From positions 226,238,537-226,302,536 of the forward strand of contig NC_134397.1 of NCBI RefSeq assembly GCF_050003625.1: a DNA stretch of 64,000 nt, written 5' to 3'. The notes under the pieces were generated by a model. The model was not told the DNA's origin. It was given only the letters and a program-made list of their open reading frames with translations, and made no database searches. This stretch comes from Haematobia irritans. Taxonomy: Eukaryota; Arthropoda; Insecta; Diptera; Muscidae. Below are positions 44,433-59,640 of this stretch, piece after piece (the stretch's first letter is position 1; each line of letters opens with the position of its first letter). The position numbers were made by a program, and so were the translations under genes.

Positions 44433-47400
44433 TAGCAGATATGAGCAAAGCAAGTTTTTCATATAAAAATTTCAATTTTTTCAGGATTTGGATGGGATTT
44501 TCGACTTTTTGGGGGTGGTCATGAATTAAGCTCCTTTTCGGTCTAGGATGCATAGTTTAGGAGATATGAGCAAAACAAGTTTTTCATATAAAAATTTCAA
44601 TTTTTTCAGGATTTGGATGGAATTTTCGATTTTTTGGGGGTGGTCATGAATTAAGCTCCTTTTCGCTGTAGGACGCATAGTTTAGGAGATATGAGCAAAA
44701 CAAGTTTTCATATAAAAATTTCAATTTTTTCAGGATTTGGATGGAATTTTCGATTTTTTGGGGGTGGTCATGAATTAAGCTCCTTTTCGCTCTAGGACGC
44801 ATAGTTTAGGAGATATGAGCAAAACAAGTTTTTCATATACAAATTTCAATTTTTTCAGGATTTGGATGGAATTTTCGATTTTTTGGGGGTGGTCATGAAT
44901 TAAGCTCCTTTTCGCTCTAGGATGCATAGTTTAGGAGATATGAGCAAAACAAGTTTTCATATAAAAATTTCAATTTTTTCAGGATTTGGATGGAATTTTC
45001 GATTTTTTGGGGGTGGTCATGAATTAAGCTCCTTTTCGCTCTAGGACGAATAGTTTAGGAGATATGAGCAAAAGAAGTTTTTCATATACAAATTTCAATT
45101 TTTTCAGGATTTGGATGGAATTTTCGATTTTTCGGGGATGGTCATGAATTAAGCTCTTTTCGCTCTAGGACGCATAGTTTAGGAGATATGAGCAAAACAA
45201 GTTTTTGATATAAAAATTTCAAATTTTTCAGGATTTGGATGGAATTTTCGATTTTTTGGGGGTGGTCATGAATTAAGCTCCTTTTCGCTGTAGGACGCAT
45301 AGTTTAGGAGATTTAAGCAAAACAAGTTTTTCATATAAAAATTTCAATTTTTTCAGGATTTGGATGGGATTTTCGACTTTTTGGGGGTGGTCATGAATTA
45401 AGCTCCTTTTCGCTCTAGGATGCATAGTTTAGGAGATATGAGCAAAACAAGTTTTCATATAAAAATTTCAATTTTTTCAGGATTTGGATGGAATTTTCGA
45501 TTTTTTGGGGGTGGTCATGAATTAAGCTCCTTTTCGCTCTAGGACGCATAGTTTAGGAGATATGAGCAAAACAATTTTTTCATATAAAAATTTCAATTTT
45601 TTCAGGATTTGGATGGAATTTTCGATTTTTCGGGGATGGTCATGAATTAAGCTCTTTTCGCTCTAGGACGCATAGTTTAGGAGATATGAGCAAAACAAGT
45701 TTTTCATATAAAAATTTTTTCAGGATTTGTATGGAATTTTCGATTTTTTGGGGGTGGTCATGAATTAAGCTCCTTTTCGCTGTAGGACGCATAGTTTAGG
45801 AGATATAAGCAAAACAAGTTTTTCATATAAAAATTTCAATTTTTTCAGGATTTGGATGGGATTTTCGACTTTTTGGGGGTGGTCATGAATTAAGCTCCTT
45901 TTCGCTGTAGGACGCATAGTTTAGGAGATATAAGCAAAACAAGTTTTTCATATAAAAATTTCAATTTTTTCAGGATTTGGATGGGATTTTCGACTTTTTG
46001 GGGGTGGTCATGAATTAAGCTCCTTTTCGCTCTAGGATGCATAGTTTAGGAGATATGAGCAAAACAAGTTTTCATATAAAAATTTCAATTTTTTCAGGAT
46101 TTGGATGGAATTTTCGATTTTTTGGGGGTGGTCATGAATAAAGCTCCTTTTCGCTCTAGGACGCATAGTTTAGGAGATATGAGCAAAACAAGTTTTTCAT
46201 ATAAAAATTTCAATTTTTTCAGGATTTGGATGGATTTTTCGATTTTTTGGGGGTGGTCATGAATTAAGCACCTGTTCGCTCTAGGACGCATAGTTTAGGA
46301 GATATGAGCAAAGCAAGTTTTTGATATAAAAATTTAAATTTTTTCAGGATTTGGATGGAATTTTCGATTTTTGGGGGGTCGTCATGAATTAAGCTACTTT
46401 TCGCTGTAGGACGCATAGTTTAGGAGATATGAGCAAAACAAGTTTTTCATATAAAAATTTAAATTTTTTCAGGATTTGGATGGAATTTTCGATTTTTCGG
46501 GGATGGTCATGAATTAGCTCTTTTCACTCTAGGACGCATAGTTTAGGAGATATGAGCAAAACAAGTTTTTCATATAAAAATTTCAATTTTTTCAGGATTT
46601 GGATGGAATTTTCGATTTTTTGGGTGTGGTCATGAATTAAGCTCCTTTTCGCTGTAGGACGCATAGTTTAGGAGATATAAGCAAAACAAGTTTTTCATAT
46701 AAAAATTTCAATTTTTTCAGGATTTGGATGGAATTTTCGATTTTTCGGGGATGGTCATGAATTAAGCTCTTTTCGCTCTAGGACGCATAGTTTAGGAGAT
46801 ATGAGCAAAACAAGTTTTTCATATAAAAATTTCAATTTTTTCAGGATTTGGATGGAATTTTCGATTTTTTGGGGGTGGTCATGAATTAAGCTCCTTTTCG
46901 CTGTAGGACGCATAGTTTAGGAGATATAAGCAAAACAAGTTTTTCATATAAAAATTTCAATTTTTTTAGGATTTGGATGGGATTTTCGACTTTTTGGGGG
47001 TGGTCATGAATTAAGCTCCTTTTCGCTGTAGGACGCATAGTTTAGGAGATATAAGCAAAACAAGTTTTTCATATAAAAATTTCAATTTTTTCAGGATTTG
47101 GATGGGATTTACGACTTTTTGGGGGTGGTCATGAATTAAGCTCCTTTTCGCTCTAGGATGCATAGTTTAGGAGATATGAGCAAAACAAGTTTTCATATAA
47201 AAATTTCAATTTTTTCAGGATTTGGATGGAATTTTCGATTTTTTGGGGGTGGTCATGAATTAAGCTCCTTTTCGCTCTAGGACGCATAGTTTAGGAGATA
47301 TGAGCAAAACAAGTTTTTCATATAAAAATTTCAATTTTTTCAGGATTTGGATGGAATTTTCGATTTTTTGGGGGTGGTCATGAATTAAGCACCTTTTCGC

Positions 47401-50400
47401 TCTAGGACGCATAGTTTAGGAGATATGAGCAAAGCAAGTTTTTCATATAAAAATTTCAATTTTTTGAGGATTTGGATGGAATTTTCGATTTTTGGGGGGT
47501 GGTCATGAATTAAGCTCCTTTTCGCTGTAGGACGCATAGTTTAGGAGATATGAGCAAAACAAGTTTTTCATATAAAAATTTAAATTTTTTCAGGATTTGG
47601 ATGGAATTTTCGATTTTTCGGGGATGGTCATGAATTAAGCTCTTTTCACTCTAGGACGCATAGTTTAGGAGATATGAGCAAAACAAGTTTTTCATATAAA
47701 AATTTAAATTTTTTCAGGATTTGGATGGAATTTTCGATTTTTTGGGTGTGGTCATGAATTAAGCTCCTTTTCGCTGTAGGACGCATAGTTTAGGAGATAT
47801 AAGCAAAACAAGTTTTTCATATAAAAATTTCAATTTTTTCAGGATTTGGATGGGATTTTCGACTTTTTGGGGGTGGTCATGAATTAAGCTCCTTTTCGCT
47901 CTAGGACGCATAGTTTAGGAGATATGAGCAAAACAAGTTTTTCATATAAAAATTTAAATTTTTTCAGGATTTGTATGGAATTTTCGATTTTTTGGGGGTG
48001 GCCATGAATTAAGCTCCTTTTCGCAGTAGGACGCATAGTTTAGGAGATATAAGCGAAACAAGTTTTTCATATAAAAATTTAAATTTTTTCAGGATTTGGA
48101 TGGAATTTTCGATTTTTTGGGGGTGGTCATGAATTAAGCTCCTTTTCGCTGTAGGACGCATAGCTTAGGAGATATGAGCAAAACAAGTTTTTCATATAAA
48201 AATTTAAATTTTTTCAGGATTTGGATGGAATTTTCGATTTTTTGGGGGTGGTCATGAATTAAGCTCCTTTTCGCTCTAGGACGCATAGTTTAGGAGATAT
48301 GAGCAAAACAAGTTTTTCATATAAAAATTTCAATTTTTTCAGGATTTGGATGGAATTTTCGATTTTTTGGGGGTGGTCATGAATTAAGCTCCTTTTCGCT
48401 CTAGGACGCATAGTTTAGGAGATATGAGCAAAACAAGTTTTTCATATAAAAATTTAAATTTTTTCAGGATTTGGATGGAATTTTCGATTTTTTGGGGGTG
48501 GTCATGAATTAATCTCCTTTTCGCTCTAGGACGCATAGTTTAGGAGATATGAGCAAAACAAGTTTTTCATATAAAAATTTCAATTTTTTCAGGATTTGGA
48601 TGGAATTTTCGATTTTTTGGGGGTGGTCATGAATTAAGCTCCTTTTCGCTGTAGGACGCATAGTTTAGGAGATATGAGCAAAACAAGTTTTTCATATAAA
48701 AATTTAAATTTTTTCAGGATTTGGATGGAATTTTCGATTTTTTGGGGGTGGTCATGAATTAAGCTCCTTTTCGCTCTAGGACGCATAGTTTAGAAGATAT
48801 GAGCAAAACAAGTTTTTCATATAAAAATTTCAATTTTTTCAGGATTTGGATGGAATTTTCGATTTTTTGGGGGTGGTCATTAATTAAGCTCCTTTTCGCT
48901 GTAGGACGCATAGTTTAGGAGATATGAGCAAAACAAGTTTTTCATATAAAAATTTAATTTTTTCCAGGATTTGGATGGAATTTTCAATTTTTTGGGGGTG
49001 GTCATGAATTAAGCTCCTTTTCGCTCTAGGACGCATAGTTTAGCAGATATGAGCAAAGCAAGTTTTTCATATAAAAATTTCAATTTTTTCAGGATTTGGA
49101 TGGGATTTTCGACTTTTTGGGGGTGGTCATGAATTAAGCTCCTTTTCGGTCTAGGATGCATAGTTTAGGAGATATGAGCAAAACAAGTTTTTCATATAAA
49201 AATTTCAATTTTTTCAGGATTTGGATGGAATTTTCGATTTTTTGGGGGTGGTCATGAATTAAGCTCCTTTTCGCTGTAGGACGCATAGTTTAGGAGATAT
49301 GAGCAAAACAAGTTTTCATATAAAAATTTCAATTTTTTCAGGATTTGGATGGAATTTTCGATTTTTTGAATCATTATTCATGAATTAAGCTCCTTTTCGC
49401 TCTAGGACGTATAGTTTAGGAGATATGAGCAAAACAATTTTTTCATATAAAAATTTCAATTTTTTCAGGATTTGGATGGAATTTTCGATTTTTTGGGGGT
49501 GGTCATGAATTAAGCTCCTTTTCGCTGTAGGACGCATAGTTTAGGAGATTTAAGCAAAACAAGTTTTTCATATAAAAATTTCAATTTTTTCAGGATTTGG
49601 ATGGGATTTTCGACTTTTTGGGGGTGGTCATGAATTAAGCTCCTTTTCGCTCTAGGATGCATAGTTTAGGAGATATGAGCAAAACAAGTTTTCATATAAA
49701 AATTTCAATTTTTTCAGGATTTGGATGGAATTTTCGATTTTTTGGGGGTGGTCATGAATTAAGCTCCTTTTCGCTCTAGGACGCATAGTTTAGGAGATAT
49801 GAGCAAAACAATTTTTTCATATAAAAATTTCAATTTTTTCAGGATTTGGATGGAATTTTCGATTTTTCGGGGATGGTCATGAATTAAGCTCTTTTCGCTC
49901 TAGGACGCATAGTTTAGGAGATATGAGCAAAACAAGTTTTTCATATAAAAATTTTTTCAGGATTTGTATGGAATTTTCGATTTTTTGGGGGTGGTCATGA
50001 ATTAAGCTCCTTTTCGCTCTAGGACGCATAGTTTAGCAGATATGAGCAAAGCAAGTTTTTCATATAAAAATTTCAATTTTTTCAGGATTTGGATGGGATT
50101 TTCGACTTTTTGGGGGTGGTCATGAATTAAGCTCCTTTTCGGTCTAGGATGCATAGTTTAGGAGATATGAGCAAAACAAGTTTTTCATATAAAAATTTCA
50201 ATTTTTTCAGGATTTGGATGGAATTTTCGATTTTTTGGGGGTGGTCATGAATTAAGCTCTTTTTCGCTGTAGGACGCATAGTTTAGGAGATATGAGCAAA
50301 ACAAGTTTTCATATAAAAATTTCAATTTTTTCAGGATTTGGATGGAATTTTCGATTTTTTGGGGGTGGTCATGAATTAAGCTCCTTTTCGCTCTAGGACG

Positions 50401-51170
50401 CATAGTTTAGGAGATATGAGCAAAACAAGTTTTTCATATACAAATTTCAATTTTTTCAGGATTTGGATGGAATTTTCGATTTTTTGGGGGTGGTCATGAA
50501 TTAAGCTCCTTTTCGCTCTAGGACGTATAGTTTAGGAGATATGAGCAAAACAATTTTTTCATATAAAAATTTCAATTTTTTCAGGATTTGGATGGAATTT
50601 TCGATTTTTCGGGGATGGTCATGAATTAAGCTCTTTTCGCTCTAGGACGCATAGTTTAGGAGATATGAGCAAAACAAGTTTTTGATATAAAAATTTCAAA
50701 TTTTTCAGGATTTGGATGGAATTTTCGATTTTTTGGGGGTGGTCATGAATTAAGCTCCTTTTCGCTGTAGGACGCATAGTTTAGGAGATTTAAGCAAAAC
50801 AAGTTTTTCATATAAAAATTTCAATTTTTTCAGGATTTGGATGGGATTTTCGACTTTTTGGTGGTGGTCATGAATTAAGCTCCTTTTCGCTCTAGGATGC
50901 ATAGTTTAGGAGATATGAGCAAAACAAGTTTTCATATAAAAATTTCAATTTTTTCAGGATTTGGATGGAATTTTCGATTTTTTGGGGGTGGTCATGAATT
51001 AAGCTCCTTTTCGCTCTAGGACGCATAGTTTAGGAGATATGAGCAAAACAAGTTTTTCATATAAAAATTTCAATTTTTTCAGGATTTGGATGGAATTTTC
51101 GATTTTTCGGGGATGGTCATGAATTAAGCTCTTTTCGCTCTAGGACGCATAGTTTAGGAGATATGAGCAA
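44433..51170 (+). repeat. satellite higher-order block with TAGCAGATAT marker
   Basis: The rare string TAGCAGATATGAGCAAAGCA occurs at 44,433, 49,041 and 50,034. Each time it is followed by a GGGATTTTCGAC monomer and then by TTCGGTCTAGGATGCATAG. Downstream monomers repeat a common order of markers (TTTTCATAT shortened, ACAATTTTTTC, CGGGGATGG, GAGATTTAAGC). Spacings are 4,608 bp and 993 bp; the latter is about eight monomers. Confidence 0.8.
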
Positions 51171-53130
51171 AACAAGTTTTTGATATAAAAAATTCAAATT
51201 TTTCAGGATTTGGATGGAATTTTCGATTTTTTGGGGGTGGTCATGAATTAAGCTCCTTTTCGCTGTAGGACGCATAGTTTAGGAGATTTAAGCAAAACAA
51301 GTTTTTCATATAAAAATTTCAATTTTTTCAGGATTTGGATGGGATTTTCGACTTTTTGGGGGTGGTCATGAATTAAGCTCCTTTTCGCTCTAGGATGCAT
51401 AGTTTAGGAGATATGAGCAAAACAATTTTTTCATATAAAAATTTCAATTTTTTCAGGATTTGGATGGAATTTTCGATTTTTCGGGGATGGTCATGAATTA
51501 AGCTCTTTTCGCTCTAGGACGCATAGTTTAGGAGATATGAGCAAAACAAGTTTTTCATATAAAAATTTTTTCAGGATTTGTATGGAATTTTCGATTTTTT
51601 GGGGGTGGTCATGAATTAAGCTCCTTTTCGCTGTAGGACGCATAGTTTAGGAGATATAAGCAAAACAAGTTTTTCATATAAAAATTTCAATTTTTTCAGG
51701 ATTTGGATGGGATTTTCGACTTTTTGGGGGTGGTCATGAATTAAGCTCCTTTTCGCTGTAGGACGCATAGTTTAGGAGATATAAGCAAAACAAGTTTTTC
51801 ATATAAAAATTTCAATTTTTTCAGGATTTGGATGGGATTTTCGACTTTTTGGGGGTGGTCATGAATTAAGCTCTTTTCAATCTAGGACGCATAGTTTAGG
51901 AGATATGAGCAAAACAAGTTTTTCATATAAAAATTTAAATTTTTTCAGGATTTGGATGGAATTTTCGATTTTTTGGGTGTGGTCATGAATTAAGCTCCTT
52001 TTCGCTGTAGGACGCATAGTTTAGGAGATATAAGCAAAACAAGTTTTTCATATAAAAATTTCAATTTTTTCAGGATTTGGATGGGATTTTAGACTTTTTG
52101 GGGGTGGTCATGAATTAAGCTCCTTTTCGCTCTAGGACGCATAGTTTAGGAGATATGAGCAAAACAAGTTTTTCATATAAAAATTTAAATTTTTTCAGGA
52201 TTTGTATGGAATTTTCGATTTTTTGGGGGTGGCCATGAATTAAGCTCCTTTTCGCAGTAGGACGCATAGTTTAGGAGATATAAGCGAAACAAGTTTTTCA
52301 TATAAAAATTTAAATTTTTTCAGGATTTGGATGGAATTTTCGATTTTTTGGGGGTGGTCATGAATTAAGCTCCTTTTCGCTGTAGGACGCATAGCTTAGG
52401 AGATATGAGCAAAACAAGTTTTTCATATAAAAATTTAAATTTTTTCAGGATTTGGATGGAATTTTCGATTTTTTGGGGGTGGTCATGAATTAAGCTCCTT
52501 TTCGCTCTAGGACGCATAGTTTAGGAGATATGAGCAAAACAAGTTTTTCATATAAAAATTTCAATTTTTTCAGGATTTGGATGGAATTTTCGATTTTTTG
52601 GGGGTGGTCATGAATTAATCTCCTTTTCGCTCTAGGACGCATAGTTTAGGAGATATGAGCAAAACAAGTTTTTCATATAAAAATTTCAATTTTTTCAGGA
52701 TTTGGATGGAATTTTCGATTTTTTGGGGGTGGTCATGAATTAAGCTCCTTTTCGCTGTAGGACGCATAGTTTAGGAGATATGAGCAAAACAAGTTTTTCA
52801 TATAAAAATTTAAATTTTTTCAGGATTTGGATGGAATTTTCGATTTTTTGGGGGTGGTCATGAATTAAGCTCCTTTTCGCTCTAGGACGCATAGTTTAGA
52901 AGATATGAGCAAAACAAGTTTTTCATATAAAAATTTCAATTTTTTCAGGATTTGGATGGAATTTTCGATTTTTTGGGGGTGGTCATTAATTAAGCTCCTT
53001 TTCGCTGTAGGACGCATAGTTTAGGAGATATGAGCAAAACAAGTTTTTCATATAAAAATTTAATTTTTTCCAGGATTTGGATGGAATTTTCAATTTTTTG
53101 GGGGTGGTCATGAATTAAGCTCCTTTTCGC
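47640..53130 (+). repeat. satellite higher-order block duplicated at 4.1-4.2 kb
   Basis: About 1.38 kb at 47,640-49,020 recurs at 51,871-53,130 with the same ordered rare variants. GGGTGTGG lies at 47,744 and 51,975, TCGCAGTAGG at 48,021 and 52,252, TAGCTTAGGA at 48,161 and 52,392, and AATCTCC at 48,511 and 52,617. GTCATTAATTAAG lies at 48,877 and 52,983. The offset is 4,231 bp, then 4,106 bp after loss of exactly one monomer. This shows segmental amplification of multi-monomer blocks. Confidence 0.85.
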
Positions 53131-53240
53131 TCTAGGACGCATAGTTTAGGAGATATGAGCAAAACAAGTTTTTCATATAAAAATTTCAATTTTTTCAGGA
53201 TTTGGATGGAATTTTCGATTTTTTGGGGGTGGTCATGAAT

Positions 53241-56200
53241 TAAGCAGTTTAGGAGATATGAGCAAAACAAGTTTTTCATATTTTCAGGATTTGGATGGAA
53301 TTTTCGATTTTTTGGGAGTGATGCATTAAGCTCCTTTTCATGAATTAAGCTCCTTTTCACTGTAGGACGCATAGTTTAGGAGATATGAGCAAAACAAGTT
53401 TTTCATATAAAAATTTCAATTTTTTCAGGATTTGGTTGTAATTTTCGATTTTTTGGGGGTGGTCGTGAATTAAGCTCCTTTTCGCTGTAGGACGCATAGT
53501 TTAGGAGATATGAGCAAAACAAGTTTTTCATATAAAAATTTCAATTTTTTCAGGATTTGGATGGAATTTGCGATTTTTTGGGGGTGGTCATGAATTAAGC
53601 TCCTTTTCGCTGTAGGACGCATAGTTTAGGAGATATGAGCAAAACAAGTTTTTCATATAAAAATTTCAATTTTTTCAGGATTTGGATGGAATTTTCGATT
53701 TTTTGGGGGTGGTCATGTATTAAGCTCCTTTTCGCTCTAGGACGCATAGTTTAGGAGATATGAGCAAAACAAGTTTTTCATATAAAAATTTCAATTTTTT
53801 CAGGATTTGGATGGAATTTTCGATTTTTTGGGGATGGTCATGAATTAAGCTCCTTTTCGCTCTAGGACGCATAGTTTAGGAGATATGAGCAAAACAAGTT
53901 TTTCATATAAAAATTTAAATTTTTTCAGGATTTGGATGGAATTTTCGATTTTTTGGGGGTGGACATGAATTAAGCTCCTTTTCGCTCTAGGACGCATAGT
54001 TTAGGAGATATGAGCAAAACAAGTTTTTCATATAAAAATTTCAATTTTTTCAGGATTTGGATGGAATTTTCGATTTTTTGGGGGTGGTCATGAATTAAGC
54101 TCCTTTTCGCTGTAGGACGCATAGTTTAGGAGATATGAGCAAAACAAGTTTTTCATATAAAAATTTAAATTTTTTCAGGATTTGGATGGAATTTTCGATT
54201 TTTTGGGGGTGGTCATGAATTAAGCTCCTTTTCGCTCTAGGACGCATAGTTTAGGAGATATGAGCAAAACAAGTTTTTCATATAAAAATTTCAATTTTTT
54301 CAGGATTTGGATGGAATTTTCGATTTTTTGGGGGTGGTCATGAATTAAGCTCCTTTTCGCTGTAGGACGCATAGTTTAGGAGATATGAGCAAAACAAGTT
54401 TTTCATATAAAAATTTAATTTTTTCCAGGATTTGGATGGAATTTTCAATTTTTTGGGGGTGGTCATGAATTAAGCTCCTTTTCGCTCTAGGACGCATAGT
54501 TTAGGAGATATGAGCAAAACAAGTTTTTCATATAAAAATTTCAATTTTTTCAGAATTTGGATGGAATTTTCCATTTTTTTGGGGGTGGTCATGAATTAAG
54601 TTCCTTTTCGCTCTAGGACGCATAGTTTAGGAGATATGAGCAAAACAAGTTTTTCATATAAAAATTTCAATTTTTTCAGGATTTGGATGGAATTTTCGAT
54701 TTTTTGGGGGTGGTCATGAATTAAGCTCCTTTTCGCTCTAGGACGCATAGTTTAGGAGATATGAGCAAAACAAGTTTTTCATATAAAAATTTCAATTTTT
54801 TCAGGATTTGGATGGGATTTTCGATTTTTTGGGTGTGGTCATGAATTAAGCTCCTTTTCGCTGTAGGACGCATAGTTTAGGAGATATAAGCAAAACAAGT
54901 TTTTCATATAAAAATTTCAATTTTTTCAGGATTTGGATGGGATTTTCTACTTTTTGGGGGTGGTCATGAATTAAGCTCCTTTTCGCTCTAGGACGCATAG
55001 TTTAGGAGATATGAGCAAAACAAGTTTTTCATATAAAAATTTAAATTTTTTCAGGATTTGTATGGAATTTTCGATTTTTTGGGGGTGGCCATGAATTAAG
55101 CTCCTTTTCGCTGTAGGACGCATAGTTTAGGAGATATGAGCAAAACAAATTTTTCATATAAAAATTTCAATTTTTTTAGGATTTGGATGGAATTTTCGAA
55201 TTTATGGGGGTGGTCATGAATTAAGCTCCTTTTCGCTGTAGGACGCATAGTTTAGGAGATATGAGCAAAACAAGTTTTTCATATAAAAATTTCAATTTTT
55301 TCAGGATTTGGTTGGAATTTTCGATTTGTTGGGGGTGGTCATGAATTAAGCTCCTTTTCGCTGTAGGACGCATAGTTTAGGAGATATAAGCAAAACAAGT
55401 TTTTCATATAAAAATTTCAATTTTTTCAGGATTTGGATGGGATTTTCGACTTTTTGGGGGTGGTCATGAATTAAGCTCCTTTTCGCTCTAGGACGCATAG
55501 TTTAGGAGATATGAGCAAAACAAGTTTTTCATATAAAAATTTAAATTTTTTCAGGATTTGGATGGAATTTTCGATTTTTTGGGGGTGGTCATGAATTAAG
55601 CTCCTTCAATTAAATTCAATTCAATTCAATATTTCTGGATTTGGAGGGAATTTTCGATTTTTTGGGGGTGGTCATGAATTAAGCTCCTTTTCGCTCTAGG
55701 ACGAATAGTTTAGGAGATATGAGCAAAACAAGTTTTTCATATAAAAATTTCAAGCTCCTTTTCGCTCCTTTTCGCTCTAGGACGAATAGTTTAGGAGATA
55801 TGAGCAAAACAAGTTTTTCATATAAAAATTTCATTTTTTCCAGGATTTGGATGGAATTTTCGATTTTTTTGGGGGTGGTCATGAATTAAGCTCCTTTTCG
55901 CTGTAGGACTCATAGTTTAGGAGATATGAGCAAAACAAGTTTTTCATATAAAAATTTCAATTTTTTCATGATTTGGACGGAATTTTCGATTTTTTGGGGG
56001 TGGTCATGAATTAAGCTCCTTTTCGCTCTAGGACGCATTGTTTAGGAGATATGAGCAAAACAAGTTTTTCATATAAAAATTTAAATTTTTTCAGGATTTG
56101 GATGGAATTTTCGATTTTTTGGGGGTGGTCATGAATTAAGCTCCTTCAATTAAATTCAATTCAATTCAATTTTTCTGAATTTGGAGGGAATTTTCGATTT

Positions 56201-59200
56201 TTTGGGGGTGGTCATGAATTAAGCTCCTTTTCGCTGTAGGACGTATAGTTTAGGAGATATGAGCAAAACAAGTTTTTCATATAAAAATTTCAATTTTTTC
56301 AGGATTTGGATGGAATTTTCGATTTTTTGGGGGTGGTCATGAATTAAGCTCCTTTTCGCTGTAGGACGCATAGCTTAGGAGATATGAGCAAAACAAGTTT
56401 TTCATATAAAAATTTAAATTTTTTCAGGATTTGGATGGAATTTTCGATTTTTTGGGGGTGGTCATGAATTAAGCTCCTTTTCGCTGTAGGACGCATAGTT
56501 TAGGAGATATGAGCAAAACAAGTTTTTCATATAAAAATTTAAATTTTTTCAGGATTTGGATGGAATTTTCGATTTTTTGGGGGTGGTCATGAATTAAGCT
56601 CCTTTTCGCTGTAGGACGCATAGTTTAGGAGATATGAGCAAAACAAGTTTTTCATATAAAAATTTCAATTTTTTCAGGATTTGGATGGAATTTTCGATTT
56701 TTTGGGGGTGGTCATGAATTAACCTCCTTTTCGCTCTAGGACGCATAGTTTAGGAGATATAAGCAAAACAAGTTTTTCATATAAAAATTTAATTTTTTCC
56801 AGGATTTGGATGGAATTTTCAATTTTTTGGGGGTGGTCATGAATTAAGCTCCTTTTCGCTCTAGGACGCATAGTTTAGGAGATATGAGCAAAACAAGTTT
56901 TTCATATAAAAATTTCAATTTTTGCAGGATTTGGATGGAATTTTCGATTTTTTGGGGGTGGTCATGAATTAAGTTCCTTTTCGCTCTAGGACGCATAGTT
57001 TAGGAGATATGAGCAAAACAAGTTTTTCATATAAAAATTTCAATTTTTTCAGGATTTGGATGGAATTTTCGATTTTTTGGGGGTGGTCATGAATTAAGCA
57101 GCTTAGGAGATATGAGCAAAACAAGTTTTTCATATTTTCAGGATTTGGATGGAATTTTCGATTTTTTGGGAGTGATGAATTAAGCTCCTTTTCATAAATT
57201 AAGCTCCTTTTCACTGTAGGACGCATAGTTTAGGAGATATGAGCAAAACAAGTTTTTCATATAAAAATTTCAATTTTTTCAGGATTTGTATGGAATTTTC
57301 GATTTTTTGGGGGTGGTCATGAATTAAGCTCCTTTTCGCTGTAGGACGCATAGTTTAGGAGATATGAGCAAAACAAGTTTTTCATATAAAAATTTAAATT
57401 TTTTCAGGATTTGGTTGGAATTTTCGATTTTTTGGGGGTGGTCATGAATTAAGCTCCTTTTCGCTCTAGGACGCATAGTTTAGGAGATATGAGCAAAACA
57501 AGTTTTTCATATAAAAATTTCAATTTTTTCAGGATTTGGTTGGAATTTTCGATTTTTTGGGGGTGGCCATGAATTAAGCTCCTTTTCGCTGTAGAACGCA
57601 TAGTTTAGGAGATATGAGCAAAACAAGTTTTTCATATAAAAATTTAAATTTTTTCAGGATTTGGATGGAATTTTCAATTTTTTGGGGGTGGTCATGAATT
57701 AAGCTCCTTTTCGCTCAGGGACGCATAGTTTAGGAGATTTGGATGGAATTTTCGATTTTTTGGGGGTGGTCATGAATTAAGTTCCTTTTCGCTCTAGGAC
57801 GCATAGTTTAGGAGATATGAGCAAAAGAAGTTTTTCATATAAAAATTTCAATTTTTTCATGATTTGGATGGAATTTTCGATTTTTTGGGGGTGGTCATGA
57901 ATTAAGCTCCTTTTCGCTCTGGGACGCATAGTTTAGGAGATTTAGATGGAATTTTCGATTTTTTGGAGGTGGTCATGAATTAAGTTCCTTTTCGCTCTAG
58001 GACGCATAGTTTAGGAGATATGAGCAAAACAAGTTTTTCATATAAAAATTTCAACTTTTTCAGGATTTGGATGGAATTTTCGATTTTTTGGGGGTGGTCA
58101 TGAATTAAGCTCCTTTTCGCTGTAGGACGCATAGTTTAGGAGATATGAGCAAAACAAGTTTTTCATATAAAAATTTAAATTTTTTCAGGATTTGGTTGGA
58201 ATTTTCGATTTTTTGGGGGTGGTCATGAATTAAGCTCCTTTTCGCTGTAGGACGCATAGTTTAGGAGATATGAGCAAAACAAGTTTTTCATATAAAAATT
58301 TAAATTTTTTCAGGATTTGGTTGGAATTTTCGATTTTTTGGGGGTGGTCATGAATTAAGCTCCTTTTCGCTCTAGGACGCATAGTTTAGCAGATATGAGC
58401 AAAACAAGTTTTTCATATGAAAATTTCAATTTTTTCAGGATTTGGATGGAATTTTCGCTTTTTTGGGGGTGATCATGAATTAAGCTCCTTTTCGCTGTAG
58501 GACGCATAGTTTAGGAGATATGAGCAAAACAAGTTTTTCATATAAAAATTTCAATTTTTTCAGGATTTGGTTGGAATTTTCGATTTTTTGGGGGTGGCCA
58601 TGAATTAAGCTCCTTTTCGCTGTAGAACGCATAGTTTAGGAGATATGAGCAAAACAAGTTTTTCATATAAAAATTTAAATTTTTTCAGGATTTGGATGGA
58701 ATTTTCAATTTTTTGGGGGTGGTCATGTATTAAGCTCCTTTTCGCTCTAGGACGCATAGTTTAGGAGATATGAGCAAAACAAGTTTTTCATATAAAAATT
58801 TAAATTTTTTCAGGATTTGGATGGAATTTTCGATTTTTTGGGGGTGGTCATGAATTAAGCTCCTTTTCGCTCTGGGACGCATAGTTTAGGAGATTTGGAT
58901 GGAATTTTCGATTTTTTGGGGGTGGTCATGAATTAAGTTCCTTTTCGCTCTAGGACGCATAGTTTATGAGATATGAGCAAAAGAAGTTTTTCATATAAAA
59001 ATTTCAATTTTTTCATGATTTGGATGGAATTTTCGATTTTTTGGGGGTGGTCATGAATTAAGCTCCTTTTCGCTCTGGGACGCATAGTTTAGGAGATTTA
59101 GATGGAATTTTCGATTTTTTGGAGGTGGTCATGAATTAAGTTCCTTTTCGCTCTAGGACGCATAGTTTAGGAGATATGAGCAAAACAAGTTTTTCATATA

Positions 59201-59640
59201 AAAATTTCAATTTTTTCAGGATTTGGATGGAATTTTCGATTTTTTGGGGGTGGTCATGAAATAACCTCCTTTTCGCTCTAGGACGCATAGTTTAGGAGAT
59301 ATGAGCAAAACAAGTTTTTCATATAAAAATTTAATTTTTTCCAGGATTTGGATGGAATTTTCAATTTTTTGGGGGTGGTCATGAATTAAGCTCCTTTTCG
59401 CTCTAGGACGCATAGTTTAGGAGATATGAGCAAAACAAGTTTTTCATATAAAAATTTCAATTTTTTCAGGATTTGGATGGAATTTTCGATTTTTTGGGGG
59501 TGGTCATGAATTAAGCAGTTTAGGGGATATGAACAAAACAAGTTTTTCATATTTTCAGGATTTGGATGGAATTTTCGATTTTTTGGGAGTGATGAATTAA
59601 GCTCCTTTTCATGAATTAAGCTCCTTTTCACTGTAGGACG
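53241..59640 (+). repeat. three copies of a rearranged satellite junction
   Basis: TTAAGCAG(T/C)TTAGG followed by a shortened CATATTTTCAGGATTTGG, GGGAGTGATG and a doubled TTAAGCTCCTTTTCA occur at 53,241-53,360, 57,095-57,215 and 59,512-59,630. All three share the same breakpoints, so they descend from one rearrangement copied twice, 3,854 and 2,417 bp apart. Confidence 0.8.
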